DNA of 64,000 nt from Calendula officinalis (taxonomy: Eukaryota; Streptophyta; Magnoliopsida; Asterales; Asteraceae): positions 24,989,873-25,053,872 of the forward strand of contig OY970820.1 of the NCBI GenBank assembly GCA_963853835.1, in the 5' to 3' direction. Below the pieces are notes generated by a model. That model saw only the letters and a list, made by a program, of their open reading frames with translations, ran no database searches and was not told the origin of the DNA. The translations under genes were made by a program, and so were the position numbers. Positions 23,737 through 35,400 of this stretch are shown one piece after another. Within the stretch, counting starts at the first letter, position 1. Each line of letters begins with the position of its first letter.

Positions 23737-25042
23737 AATACTAAAATACTCTAAATAGAATTCTTGTTCCTTTCATGTCTGAGATAAAGTCGAGATACTG
23801 GCCAATTAATTTCCACTTAATTTGTTTCAAAATGCTTGATTTAAGAAGCACTTGCTAGACACATCGACAAAAGTGCTCAAGTCCTACAAAATCGATTAAA
23901 TAACAATTACTTGAGAGAAACCATATGATTTAAATATGTTGCAATGAACAATAAACAATGTAACAATAACAATCTTCATTACCTGGGGGACTTTCGTTAT
24001 GCTCGAAACACAAATGTTGTATTATTCTCTTCAATAATAATCTACATCGAACATTAAACGCCAAATGACGATATTAACATCTATCAATGTAACATGTGAA
24101 ATAGATGAAGTGTTTAATCTTAAATAACCATAACTACAAACATGATTCAGTATAAGCCTCTACGAAACAAACAAATTAAGTGTTTATACACGATTCATAA
24201 TATCAAATGATTAATTTTGATACAAATGTATAAATACGTTTATGCCAACACTTCGAAAACAACGTTCAGTGAAGAAAATGTAAAAGAAAATAGGAGATTA
24301 ATAGAGAGAATGTTTAGAACACATGGTGTATAAATGCTCTGCCATGATGAGAGGAGACAACGACATAGAGAAGATGTCAGTGGGGGCAACTGTGAAATAC
24401 AATTTTGGAATTGAGTGAGATATTTATTGAAATTAATTTGGTAACGTCTTTGGCGATATTCAATTTTGGAATTGAGAGAGGGAAGCGAATGAGAGAAATG
24501 GTGGTTCTCTTCATCAATATTCAATTAATGTAATAAAGGTTACTTTGATTTCACTTTTGGTTCATTTGGAAGTTGCAAGGATTCTTAAATATATTAATTC
24601 ATGTTAATCTAATCTTTTCGTTTGCTTACATTAGGATGAAGAAATTACATGTCACAAATGCATGGTCATAATGCTACATCAAAATCGAACTCAACATTTT
24701 ATATTATATCGCGTGTGCAACCACAAGTTACTTTAAAGGTATATGGTAGTTATTAAGCTATAGAAAACATATGGTAAAGATTTTCTGGAAAAACAAATAG
24801 TAGTATAATAAAAAAAATACTTCCACTGTCACAATTTTTTTTTTCATCTTTTCCAAATTTTTTGTCACAAAAAATTTACACTTCTTAAATTAGATGAATT
24901 CACTTAATAATATAATATTATTAGCAAAACCCTCACTATTAAATTAATAAAATAATATTATTAACAAGAATTCAACACTAACTATATTTTAAAAACTTAT
25001 GGTAAAAAGAATTTTGTTTAAGACAAACGATGTAATATTTAT
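23737..25042. other. Non-coding AT-rich stretch
   Basis: No ORF here looks like a protein; the longest (minus, 24240-24524) resembles nothing I know and lacks coding character. The sequence has homopolymer A/T runs (for example near 24835) and no repeat I can name. Confidence 0.5.
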
Positions 25043-25860
25043 TAGGGGTGAATATGGTACGGTATGACATATATTTTCCTCATATCGTGTACCCTACCAA
25101 TTATACTTGGTACACTAATCTAGCTACCAGTACCGTATCAACTATACTTGGTACCAATTTGTGTGGCTGCCAACAATCATGGTTGGTACGAATTGGTAAT
25201 GGTATATACCAAGATCACAAACTTATTTGGAATTATTATTAAAAACAAGACATTTTTTCTATACTATTATATTTGTTAATTGTATACGTTAAATGTTATA
25301 TAAACAGTATCTACGATAGAGTAGAAATTATATAGTATTCTTGTCATAATACATAAGTTTGTAGCATTCTCGTCTGCTTCACACGCTTAATTATTAACAT
25401 TATGTACAAAAAAACAATAACAAATATGTAATATATTGATCGGTCAGTCTAAAAAGTTGTAACTTGAATGTTTTCATGTTATGATATCATAACTTTTATT
25501 TAAAAATAATACATACGTAGTTTACCTTTCTTGAATTCTTCTAAATAATATATATAGTATATAAATTATTGGTTAGGACGGTACTACCATGGTATTCAAA
25601 ATTTCGTATCATTACTGTACCGAGACTACTTAATTGGTATGGTACTACCAACTAAATATGTTGGCTACCAACATAGGCTACCAACTATTATTAATATGGT
25701 TGGTAGCATGTTAGTTGATTTTGTTCAATACAAATTTAACACTCCTGATATTTATATTAGAAAGCAACCCGTTTATTTAAATAGACTAGCCAGATGGATT
25801 CATTTAGCCCTAGCCTATTTATTTGGTTTCAGGTTCATGTCATGGATTTCGTTATAGGCC
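25043..25860. repeat. hAT-like relic with GGTACGGTAT repeats
   Basis: It starts TAGGGGTGAATATGGTACGG, which resembles Ac/Ds-type termini (TAGGGATGAAAACGG). Many degenerate GGTACCAA/GGTACGG/TTGGTACC words follow up to about 25690. No matching right end or 8 bp target duplication was found, so the assignment is tentative. Confidence 0.35.
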
Positions 25861-26188
25861 TGTCTATGTTGTTCTGTTAGAAGCTAAATTTAATTTGTTA
25901 AAAGTAACAATTAAATAAAGATTTATGGTACGTACATAAATTATATATGGTACCTACAACTTTCATATCAAGGGCCTCTAACCAATCGAGCTACTAGAAT
26001 ATATGTTGATTACTTGACTGTAAATATTTATGTGCCATATTATCTTTATTAATATCTAAACTCATATTAATTTATTGACCACCATCCAAAACTACCATCA
26101 CTACTAACCACTACCAAAATCACTACTGTCGCCACCCGCCAATCACCACGAACGACTACCCACCACCATTGCTAGTGTCACAACTAAC
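25861..26188. other. Non-coding stretch with CCACCA-rich tract
   Basis: No gene seen. A low-complexity CACCA/CTACCA tract (about 26080-26170) could be an old degraded coding repeat, but no frame stays open. Confidence 0.4.
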
Positions 26189-26716
26189 TAGGGGTGACAA
26201 TTCATGTCAATTTTGTGTTGGCGGGTCAGAAACATTCAACCAGAAAGCTTTATGTTTATATAAATGGGTCAGATATGTTAACCCGAACCCGTTTATCTTC
26301 AATCAAAAAATGACTCATATAACTCGTTTAATTAAACAAGTTAAACAAGTTAGTTGGTTAAACGTATTAAACGGATCAAACATGTTTTTGTTATTACACA
26401 AATTTATAATAAAATACCAAAACTACTAAGTAACATTTTTAGTTTTTTTGTAACTGTTAATTACGTTTGAACTAGTAAACTGTAAAGTAAGTATACATGT
26501 ATATTTTTAAATATATTTTAATAAATAAATATGTTGATGGTTCGACCCATTTAAGTTATCATCGACTCAAACATAAATCGTTCAATAAATGGGTTAGTTG
26601 AGTCGATCCAAGATTGACGATCATTGACTCCAATATTCGTTATCTCAACCCAATCATGTTTATTTTCATTGCGGATTCAGGTCGGGTTGATAGTATGGTC
26701 AGAAATTGACATCCCA
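26189..26716. mobile_element. hAT-like non-autonomous element (candidate)
   Basis: The left end TAGGGGTGACAATTCATGTC and the inverted right end TTGGGATGTCAATTTCTGAC share the pattern GGGRTGNCAATT. The interior is rich in GGGTC/GACCC and AACCCG words in both orientations, like hAT subterminal repeats. No clear 8 bp target duplication is visible. Confidence 0.4.
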
Positions 26717-27393
26717 AGTCACGACCACTATAACCATTATTATCGCAAAATATAGTACCAAAGTACCTATCGTGATTACATGGATACCTAGCTAAAAACA
26801 AATATGAACCAAAGCTTCCAGATTTGCAAGCATACAAAATTACCGATTATAAACTTACGACTTGGTGCATCAAGGCTCAAGACACTAAGGGGGCGTTTGG
26901 CTCGACGTAATTCTCCGTAATGTAATTGAAATCGGTTGTAATTGAATTCGGTTGTAATTGAATACGGTTACGCGTCTGTTTAACAAAATTTAAAGTTGTA
27001 ATTCAAATCAATACTTATACATTTTTTAAAACTTTTTTAAATAGTTTTTTTTATTATTTATTATTATTAGTTTATTTTTTAAAACAAAATTCAAATTTTT
27101 TTTTCCTAAATTTTTTTAGGGTAAATTACAGTTTTTGTCCCTGACTTATGGCCTATTCGGGGTTTTTGTCCCTAATCTTTTTTCTTCTGTTTTTTTGTCC
27201 CTTAAGTTTTTCAAATTCTGGAAATTTGTCCTTCCGTCTATTTTTGGCCGTTAAGTGACTAAAAATGCAAAAACAATAAGGGTATTTTCGTCTTTTTTCC
27301 TCATTCTTCATGTTTTTCAAGAAACCCAGATCTGACCTCCCCCTTCTCTAAAATCTCACATGCTATCTCAAAACTACAAACCTAATAACCTGA

Positions 27394-27591
27394 TTAATCA
27401 ACAGAACATGAATCGATAAATATATACATGTGTTTGTGTTTCCATAATAGGATGTAAATTAGAATAAATCGAATCGGATCACTAACCCTTTCACCGACGA
27501 GAGCACCGGCGATGACGAAGGTGACGTACGTAGACAGAATTACGGCGCATAAGTGATCCAATGGCTGCATCGGGCGTTCAAAAATACCCAT
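27394..27591 (-). other. Possible captured first exon inside the MULE
   Basis: The minus strand carries an ATG-started frame opening MGIFERPMQPLDHLCAVILS, followed by a hydrophobic stretch and then GALVGER. A splice-donor-like AGG/GTTAGTG (near 27487-27492) follows. It reads like a membrane-protein first exon. I cannot identify the gene. The upstream 27590-27730 repeats GGGGCAACTGTGATTTTG three times. Confidence 0.3.
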
Positions 27592-27926
27592 GTGGGGGAC
27601 GATTGCAGATTACGAAAGGAACTGTGATTTTGGGGGCAACTGTGATTTTGAAGATTGTGTACATCACCGGAATTTGGTGGTTGTAGCAGATGAAGAAATG
27701 AGATGGGGGCAACTGTGATTTTGAAGGTTTGTTGCAGCTTTGAAAATTTGGTAAAGTCTTTGTTTAAGATTTGGACGGTTTGTTGCAACTGTGATTACGA
27801 GATTTTTGAATGAACATTGAAAGTTGATTGTAATTTACTCTTTTGTTTTCTAATGGAGACTTTGACCACCTACAAATTGAGTTTTGATTTGAAGGCGGTG
27901 GATTTATGAATTTGTGGAGTGTAAGT

Positions 27927-28896
27927 TGTTGGATCCCAACAACACAACCGTGTTGCGTTATGACCGAGTAACGAAGATACGATAAGTAAATAACAACAAG
28001 ATTTCAATGATTAAGAGTTTTATTAAAAACAGCTTAATACAATACAGAGTTTGCGGAAATAGATAGTACACACTACCTAAAACTCTATAGTTGAGTTGAC
28101 ACTTTAGACAGCTCAAACTAGAAGGATATACACTGAGAGTTATATCAGCTGATACTAACAGCTGATATTAATGCCTTAGTAATAACTATGGAGGAGTTAA
28201 TACTTAGACAATAACTAACTCTCAGAGAATGTTCTTGTGCTTATGATTTCTAAGGGTGTTCTAAAGGTGTTGTAAATGCAAGCATTTACGTCTGTATTTA
28301 TAGCCCAAGATCCATGTTCCTTAGTCCACAAGTTTGACGACGTGTAAACATATTATTCGTCGATGTAGACTTGCCATGGATCATTAAATGCTATTGCACA
28401 AGTTATTGTCCCGAGTGTACTTTGTGTCCACTTCTTCCGGTACCTTTTCTGACGCACAGTGAAAGGTGTACTACATAAGTACAGAAGTTGTTGACTTTCT
28501 CTTTACATGCTTGAGGGACAAACGATGAAGTTGTACTGACATTATCTTCTATTCCAAAATAGAAGATCTTCATCGTTTTCTTCTTCTTTGAGCGGGAACG
28601 GGAAATGTTCAAGGTGTCAATGAACATTTCCTTTAAGTCTTCATCTGCAGCAGGTACTATCAGCTGATTCCACAATCAGCTGAATAGTCTTCTTCTTGTC
28701 TTTGTCCTTTGGTCATAGACTTCGAATGAACTCTCATTAATAGCCGCTGATTTGACTTGTATCCTAAAGCTAAGTACGTACTCAGCTGAAGGTTTATTGT
28801 ATATACTTGCTTCAGCTGAGACACATACTTCAACTGTTATTTATTCTTCTTGGCTATCGAGCATCAAATCTTATTTACTTAGTCTTGGAACTAACA
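27927..28896 (-). mobile_element. Copia-type solo LTR (970 bp) inside the MULE
   Basis: On the plus strand it runs TGTTGGATCCCAACA... to ...TGGAACTAACA. It is flanked by the direct repeat TAAGT (27922-27926, 28897-28901). The TATAAATA box at 28295-28302 reads on the minus strand, giving the orientation. TCAGCTGA-type words recur at least six times. No internal domain follows, so it is a solo LTR, with a layout like the SIRE-type LTR at 48709. Confidence 0.78.
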
Positions 28897-29553
28897 TAAG
28901 TTTTGATTTTGATTTAGATTAGGGTTCATCAGTTGGGGGTTCGGTTGAATGTTTAACAATATTAGAATTAGGGTTTAATTGGGGAAGAACACATAAATGA
29001 GGAAGATGATGCAAGGGTAATTTGGTAAAATGGATAAAAAAACCGTCATTTAACAGCAAAAAATAGACGGAAGGACAAATATGCAGAATTTTAAAAACTT
29101 AAGGGACAAAAAAATGGAAGAAAAAAGATTAGGGACAAAAACCCCGAATCGGGTATAGGTCAGGGACAAAAACTGTAATTTACCCTTTTTTTATTATATT
29201 TTTAGTTAAAAAAAATTAAATATTTTATTTTTTTAAATTTTCTTAACTTTTTAAAATTTTTAATTTTTTTTTAAATTTTCTTAACTTTTTAATTTTTTTT
29301 TAAAATCTGAAGCATATAAAATATTCAAATTTTTTAGTTTACTAAAGGACCGTAATTGAATTCTTAGGGTTTTGAGACGGAATTCAATTACAAAGAATAT
29401 CGTAATTCGAAATTACGTCGTAATTGAATTACGAAAAAATTGTTCATCCAAACGTACTCCGTAATGTAATTGAATTATAATTACGGAAGATTACGTCAAA
29501 ACAAACCGGGGTCTAAAAGGTTGGAATAAACGTAGCTTGAGAAAGTAGGGTGG

Positions 29554-29560
29554 TATAAAT
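29554..29560 (+). promoter_or_regulatory. Putative TATA box of F-box gene
   Basis: TATAAAT lies 221-227 bases upstream of the ATG at 29781 and about 40 bases downstream of the Tourist-like element. This leaves a plausible 5' UTR. Confidence 0.45.
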
Positions 29561-29780
29561 ATTTGTGTATTTTTGGTGTGAATTTTGATGAATAATTCTT
29601 GTAAAAAAGAGGGCTTTTTTCACTACAACGTAGGACACTCGAAATCCGATTCGAATTGGGATTGATTACGATCGAGGACCGGAATCAACATTCACAGTCA
29701 TCGCCGATATCTCCGATTGAATTACATCACGTGATTCGGTGACCATCGGAAAACACAACAAAGTGATATAATCTACGACG

Positions 29781-31070
29781 ATGAGGACGAATATAAAGCG
29801 GTATCTCAAGGCTAAGCAACGCGCCGTAGATGGTCAAGAACAAGAAGTCATGTTGTCGTCAACCGATTTAGCTTCTCACGAAGATGTTCTAATGGAAATC
29901 TTGCTACGATTACCTATCCGATCACTCCTCCGATCAAAATGCGTATCGAAACATTGGCGTTCTCTTATTTCGGATCATCGATTCGCTCTCTTTCGAAACC
30001 CTAACCCTAATCCCCCCCGAGGTTTGTTTCTTCAACGAATCGGTAACGTTACTCCTTCAGAGTATGATTTCGTTCCCTTTGATTGCGAAAATAACATTAA
30101 ACCTCCGTTCAAAACCCTGAATTTCAATGGAGAAGTGTCCGATTCACGTATAATAGTTCTGCATTCGTCCAATGGATTAATGCTCTGCCATAGCCTGTAT
30201 GAACATTTCTGCAACGATTCAAAACATATCGTGTACGACGCCGTTTATTACGTTTACAATCCAACAATCAATCAATTCGCCACCCTTCCAAAACTCGAAG
30301 GCTATGATTCGATTCAAAGACGACCTCGTGGTCTGACATTAGTGTTCGATCCTTCAAAATCACCTCATTACAAAGTCGTATGTGTTCGTGGATATTTATG
30401 GAGTAATCATCTCTACACTATAAACATCTACTCATCAGAAAACCAAACTTGGAGCACCTGTGGAGAACTGTTTGCTAATCAAATCGATACAGAATTCACA
30501 GGTGGTGTTTACTGGAACGATGCAGTTCACTGGATCAATAAAAAAGGTTTTATTTTTTATCTAAAGATCAACAAAGAACAGGTTGATCAAATTCGCACAC
30601 CTGTTTTCCGCGACAGCTGGAATGTGAAAAGACATTGTTACCCTTTAGTCGAATCCCATGACTGCTTATTATTTATCGACATATTTCCATTAAGTACGAA
30701 ATTTGATATTTATGAGATGAATAGGGATTACTCAGGGTGGTTAATTAAGTACAATATAGATCTTAATCAAATAATTACAAAATTCCCAGAAACTGCTGAA
30801 ACAACACTCTGCATGCTCGGTTTTTTGAGACCGTTACAACGGTTTGTAATTCATTGTGTTATTTTAGGGGAAAAAGAAGAAGAATCATTTTTGGTTATTG
30901 AAGTACCTGGGAAAGCTATTAGATATAATATAATGATGAAGACTTTTGAAGAGCTTTGTGAGCTTGATTTTTGTCAACCGTTTCGGTTGTCAGTTGCAGA
31001 TGATGGTTTTTCAAAAGTTGGCAGGTGGCCAGGTGCTTTTCTGTTTGTTGAGTCGCTTGCTAATGTTTGA
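29781..31070 (+). CDS. F-box protein (substrate adaptor of SCF ubiquitin ligase)
   Basis: One uninterrupted exon of 429 codons. Residues about 31-72 form an F-box (EDVLMEILLRLPIRSLLRSK then CVSKHWRSLISD), which binds SKP1 in SCF ubiquitin ligases. The rest has the style of plant F-box-associated regions (NGLMLCHS, YYVYNPTINQFATLP, FDPSKSPHYKVVCV, the W-rich GGVYWNDAVHWIN), which usually act as substrate platform. The product is probably nuclear or cytosolic; no signal peptide or membrane segment is seen. It resembles the large plant family often named At5g07610-like; the target cannot be told from sequence. The start at 29781 is the first ATG of the frame; M24 is a possible alternative start and would keep the F-box. 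Confidence 0.88.
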   Translation: MRTNIKRYLKAKQRAVDGQEQEVMLSSTDLASHEDVLMEILLRLPIRSLLRSKCVSKHWRSLISDHRFALFRNPNPNPPRGLFLQRIGNVTPSEYDFVPFDCENNIKPPFKTLNFNGEVSDSRIIVLHSSNGLMLCHSLYEHFCNDSKHIVYDAVYYVYNPTINQFATLPKLEGYDSIQRRPRGLTLVFDPSKSPHYKVVCVRGYLWSNHLYTINIYSSENQTWSTCGELFANQIDTEFTGGVYWNDAVHWINKKGFIFYLKINKEQVDQIRTPVFRDSWNVKRHCYPLVESHDCLLFIDIFPLSTKFDIYEMNRDYSGWLIKYNIDLNQIITKFPETAETTLCMLGFLRPLQRFVIHCVILGEKEEESFLVIEVPGKAIRYNIMMKTFEELCELDFCQPFRLSVADDGFSKVGRWPGAFLFVESLANV

Positions 31071-31344
31071 TGAATATGTGGGTTTATTATGTGTTGGTTA
31101 AAGTTAGTTAAAAGTTATTTAAAAGTTAGTTAAAAGTTGATGGTAATGCAGCATTATGAAACTAACATTTTGCGTTGTAATGTTTGGATAGAAATTTGGG
31201 TGTCAGCTAGATGTTATATATAGTTTATGCTACTTGCAATATGCAGAATTGTTACTGTTCCTCATGATACAGGTGGCAGTTATGATTTGTTCACTTATGT
31301 GTTGGTACAATAAAAGTTACTAGCTTAAAACAAAATGGTTAAAA
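31071..31344. other. 3' flank of F-box gene
   Basis: AT-rich presumed 3' UTR and spacer. It has a short AAAGTTAGTTAAAAGTTA repetition just after the stop, and AATAAAA near 31309 could serve as a polyadenylation signal. Confidence 0.4.
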
Positions 31345-31825
31345 TGGGGTCGGCATTTGGGTTGAAAAACTGAACCAAACTGAAAATCGACCAAAATCGA
31401 AAATTGGTAATTGATTTGGTTTTCGGTTTTGTAAATTCATGATTTTTGGTTTTGGTGCGGTTTGGTCCGGTCCTCGGATGGGGTGACCTGTTAGCATTTG
31501 GGCTGACAAAACTGAACCGTACTGAAACCAAAAGTATGTAATTAATCCGGTTATCGGTTTTGGAATTTCATGATTTTGGTTTCGGTGCGGTTTGGTCCGG
31601 TCCTCATATAGGGGTGAGCTGTGAGCATTTGGGCTGAAGTGAACCGAACTGATACACAAAACATGTTATCGTTTCGGTTTTCGGTTTTGTAATTTCATGA
31701 TTTTTTATTTTTGCTGTGAGGATTTGGGTTGAAAAAACTAAACCGAACATGTAATCCGTTCAGTTTTCGATTTTGAAAATTCATCATAATTAATTTCGGT
31801 GCGGTTCGGTTTTTATATTGTGCTC
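31345..31825. repeat. Degenerate tandem repeat, about four units of 100-140 bp
   Basis: Each unit runs GCATTTGGGTTGAAAAACTG, AACCGAACTGA, CGGTTTTCGGTTTTG, AATTCATGATTTT, GGTGCGGTTTGGTCCGGTCC. Units begin near 31350, 31493, 31623 and 31717. The third is preceded by AGGGGTGAGC. The minus-strand frames through it are artefacts of the repeat. Confidence 0.65.
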
Positions 31826-32466
31826 ACCAAAGTTAAAATTATAATATGGAAAACCTTTTAACATTTTGTTCAAATTGTTTGCAATCATGTTTGCACTCAT
31901 GTGCCAAACTGCCACTGGTAGTTAACATTTTGTTCAATTTTCTTTTTGTTCAAAATGTCAATAAATAGCCACCAAATAACTTTAACAAAATTGACTCAAA
32001 TTCCACATGCAATAATAATTAGCAAATACAGTTTGGTCCATCTTAACTTCTCAACCATCTTTGCCAGCTAAATAATTCAAGAAAATGATCTGGAATTGCT
32101 CTTTGTGTGTGAGATATAATTAATGGAATTCTTTGATTTAACATCTAACAGTTGTATTGTATCTAGATAACACCCCTTTGAATAATATTCTCAATAATTT
32201 CACAACTTTTTTTATGTTTGCTTATCTTGATGAACAAAGAACAGCAACAATCAATCAATATATAGGTCAACCACCATTAAAGCATCTGACTTTAACCTTT
32301 CAAGAACATGTTTGACCCATGTCAAAAACACCCTTTTCAATATACATGTGTTTGGTCATCATCATTGTACTAAATCACTAACCCATGTGAATGTACAACC
32401 CTCTACTGCATCAGAGTACAACTCCCAACCTTCATCTCTTTGTTTCCAAGATTTTGCTGTAAATCT
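31826..32466. other. Spacer between F-box gene and kinase 3' end
   Basis: No gene or recognisable repeat. The right part is presumably the 3' UTR of the minus-strand kinase gene that ends at 32467. Confidence 0.4.
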
Positions 32467-35400
32467 TCAAGATTTTGGTCCAATTTCTTCAAGTTTCTTG
32501 CAAATCTGTTTTATGTCGGGTCTAGAAGAAGATGAAATAGAGCAACAAGCTAATGCAAGTTGCACAAATTTGATAATAATATCATCTTCAAGAACATCAA
32601 GATGATATAAATCTGAAATCCCATGATTCAAGATTGCATTTTTAACCGATGTTGGCAAATAAATATCTTGATCAGAGTTTGCTTTCCCATTAATCGGTTC
32701 TTTACCCGTTATTAATTCAAGTAAAATCACTCCAAAATTGTAGATATCAGTTTGAGTAGTAAATTCTTTCGTTTTAGTTAATTCGGGTGGTTTATATCCT
32801 TCAACCGCAGCATCTTCAAACATTTCTCGTGATGCTGTTGAATTTAACAGAAGATGTAACCCAAAATCAGATACAAACGGTTGATAATTTCTGCCCAAAA
32901 GTATATTTTTTGACTTGAGATTTCCATGAATAATCGGGTTTTGAAGGCCTGTATGGAGATAATCTAATCCTCTTGCAATGCCCGTTGATATTCTATAAAT
33001 AACTTCCCATTTGCGTGAGTCGCCATTTTCATCTGTTCAATTTATTTTAATCAATGAAATATAAGATATAAATCATGTTTTATAACACCTGATTATCTGA
33101 TTATGATTAATTATCGTATAACCATTTAAATCGCACTTCCAAACACCCCTTAATCTTGAGTTTTGCAGTAACCAAAATGGTTCTTGTTGATTATTAAGGT
33201 GAAATGTTTACTGAATTAACTATTAAAAGGTAAAATGTCGGCACAAATTTGATTATTCTGAAGTATTTAAATGAGTAGCATGTCAGTGAGATTAAATATG
33301 TGTCAAGATAATATAATAATTAATAAAAACAAAGATCTAAATTAATGACTATCCCCACATGCATGTTACTTCCAATCAAAACTCACTCAAATATAGAATG
33401 AATCCAATTTGGTATATATGAAGAAAATTGGTACAAGTGATAATTAAGATGAATAATTAAATTTATCATGAGGTATGACATAATTGTATTATTGTTACCT
33501 CCATCTAATAATAGCGCCAAAATATGAGTTTCTAGGGTTAAATGAGTCATTTTAGAATATGAAATTGATGGGCAAATTATGATTTAAAGAAACAATGGCC
33601 CTATTCTAATATTTTATAAATTAAATAACAACTACACATCATAATGTCTTAATCTTCAAGATATATATAAAATCTTTTAACACGAAAGAATTAGTGATTC
33701 GAATGTTTCCTAGCTTGCTCTCTTAGTGGTCATATTTTCAATCCGTTCTTTATCAAATTGTTAGATGAAGATTTAGAAACAACTATGACAACATTTAGAT
33801 CCCTTAAATCATGAGTAAATCTTAGCCATCTAAGGCAACCAGTTATAAACAAAAATACAATTCTTGAAAGATTCTTCTTAACACAAAAGAATAATTATTA
33901 ACAAATAATTTATAGAACCATCTTATATGAAGCAAATATGAACATAAAAATTGCTTAAAAGCACAAAGGCAAAATAAATATGTACAAGAAACCCATAAAG
34001 ATTGGACCTTTAACAAAGAGCTGGTTTATACATAAATTGCATAAAGTGGTTGTACAGTACAATCATTTTGTTGCATGTCCATGCATAAAGTACTTCAGTG
34101 ACCCAGAGTACCTACCGAGAGAATGCGGTGTGGTGGCGAAGGAGAGGGGGCGCCGGATGCCACCTCAGCTCGCCGGCCTCGTCACCACACCGTCGGCTAC
34201 GTGAGTGAGGCGAGGCGCCGGACCATCGACGAGAGCAGCGGACCAATGAGCGAGTGCCACGTGGACTAGCCGTTGGCAACGGCTAGTTTCCAGAATTTTT
34301 TTTTTTTTTAAATAAATCTATTATAAATAACACATTTAACCATAACCTTCTTTCACACCATTTTCTACACACTCTCTATAATTTCTTACATTTTCACTCT
34401 CAAAAACTCACAAAAATGTCTCAACCACCACACCCCGAATGGATGAACGGTATTCTTGGATGGGGAAGTTCCGGCTCACCGGCGTCCAATCCGTCAACAC
34501 CTTCGTCCCAACAATCGGTATCGTCCACCCAAAACACCGTGATGCCGACATTTTTCCAAGAGCAATACAACCACTTTATGCTTCAACAACAATTTCAAAA
34601 CCTTCAAACACCAACCCCCTCCTCAAATGTGGTCACAACAACAATGGTCACAACCACAATCTTCACAACCACAACAATTTCAACAACACCAACCCCCCCC
34701 CCCCCCCCCCCTCAAGACACCGAGGCCGTTGAAAAGGCGAGAAGAAAGGGAGAAAAAGTTGCCGTCAACTTAAGTCGGAAGGTCATGCGGTGGGACGCCG
34801 CCGAAGAAGTTTTATTGGCGGAGTGTTGGGTTAGCGTTTCCGAGGACCGCGAAAAGGGCGCCGACCAATCCGACGAATGGTTTTAGAACAAAATCCTTGT
34901 TGAGTTCAACAAGGATGTTGATACGCCGCGTACCAAAGACATGTTGACGGGGAAGTGGACGACTTTAAACGGTAATTGTCAAAAATTCAACGGTATCTAC
35001 AAACGTCTACAACGTACAAGCCGAAGCGGTGAAAATGAGATCGACTTTATGGCCCGTGTCCGACAAGCGTACCGTGACGAGTCGTCGTCAAAAAAACAAT
35101 TTAACAACGAAGGTGCGTGGGAAGTTTTGAGACATTGCCCGAAATGGGACGCCCCCGCACCCATTTCGATCTCCGATAACGAAGAAATTTTCGGGGAAGA
35201 TACGAGACCACGTCCGGCGGGAAAATCTCGTAAGGCAAAAAAAAGTAGGTCGGAAAGTTCATCCGACACTAACACCGCCGGAAGAGCCGCACCGCCGGAC
35301 CTTGGCGAGGCTATGATGGCCGAGTTTAGGCGGAAAAGTGAAGCCTCTCAATCGGCTTACGAAAGGTCAAAGGCGCGGGATGACGTTTTCGTGCGGTTGG

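Larger units (their letters stand above)
27119..29185. mobile_element. Mutator-like element with long terminal inverted repeats
   Basis: About 140 bp at the left (from GGGTAAATTACAGTTTTTGT) reappear inverted at the right with few mismatches. The family has recurring TTTTTGTCCCT and GTCCTTCCGTCTATTTTT words. Direct flanks TTTTTTTA (8 bp) lie outside both ends. Long TIRs favour a MULE. The interior lacks a transposase and instead holds a possible captured exon and a solo LTR. Confidence 0.72.
26889..29513. mobile_element. Tourist-like (Harbinger) element, interrupted by a MULE
   Basis: Left end GGGGGCGTTTGG and inverted right end GACCCCGGTTTG continue into well-matched GACGTAAT-TCCGTAAT arms. 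The flanks are TAA at 26886-26888 and 29514-29516, the target typical of Harbinger elements. Without the inserted MULE the element would be about 560 bp. It has no coding capacity. Its right end is 268 bases upstream of the F-box gene. Confidence 0.7.

Noticed and set aside
24240..24524. 94-codon minus-strand frame
   Set aside because: No recognisable motif, no upstream promoter-like signal, AT-rich surroundings.
31325..31659. Two overlapping minus-strand frames rich in Pro, Asn and Arg
   Set aside because: They are translations of a degenerate tandem repeat, not a gene.
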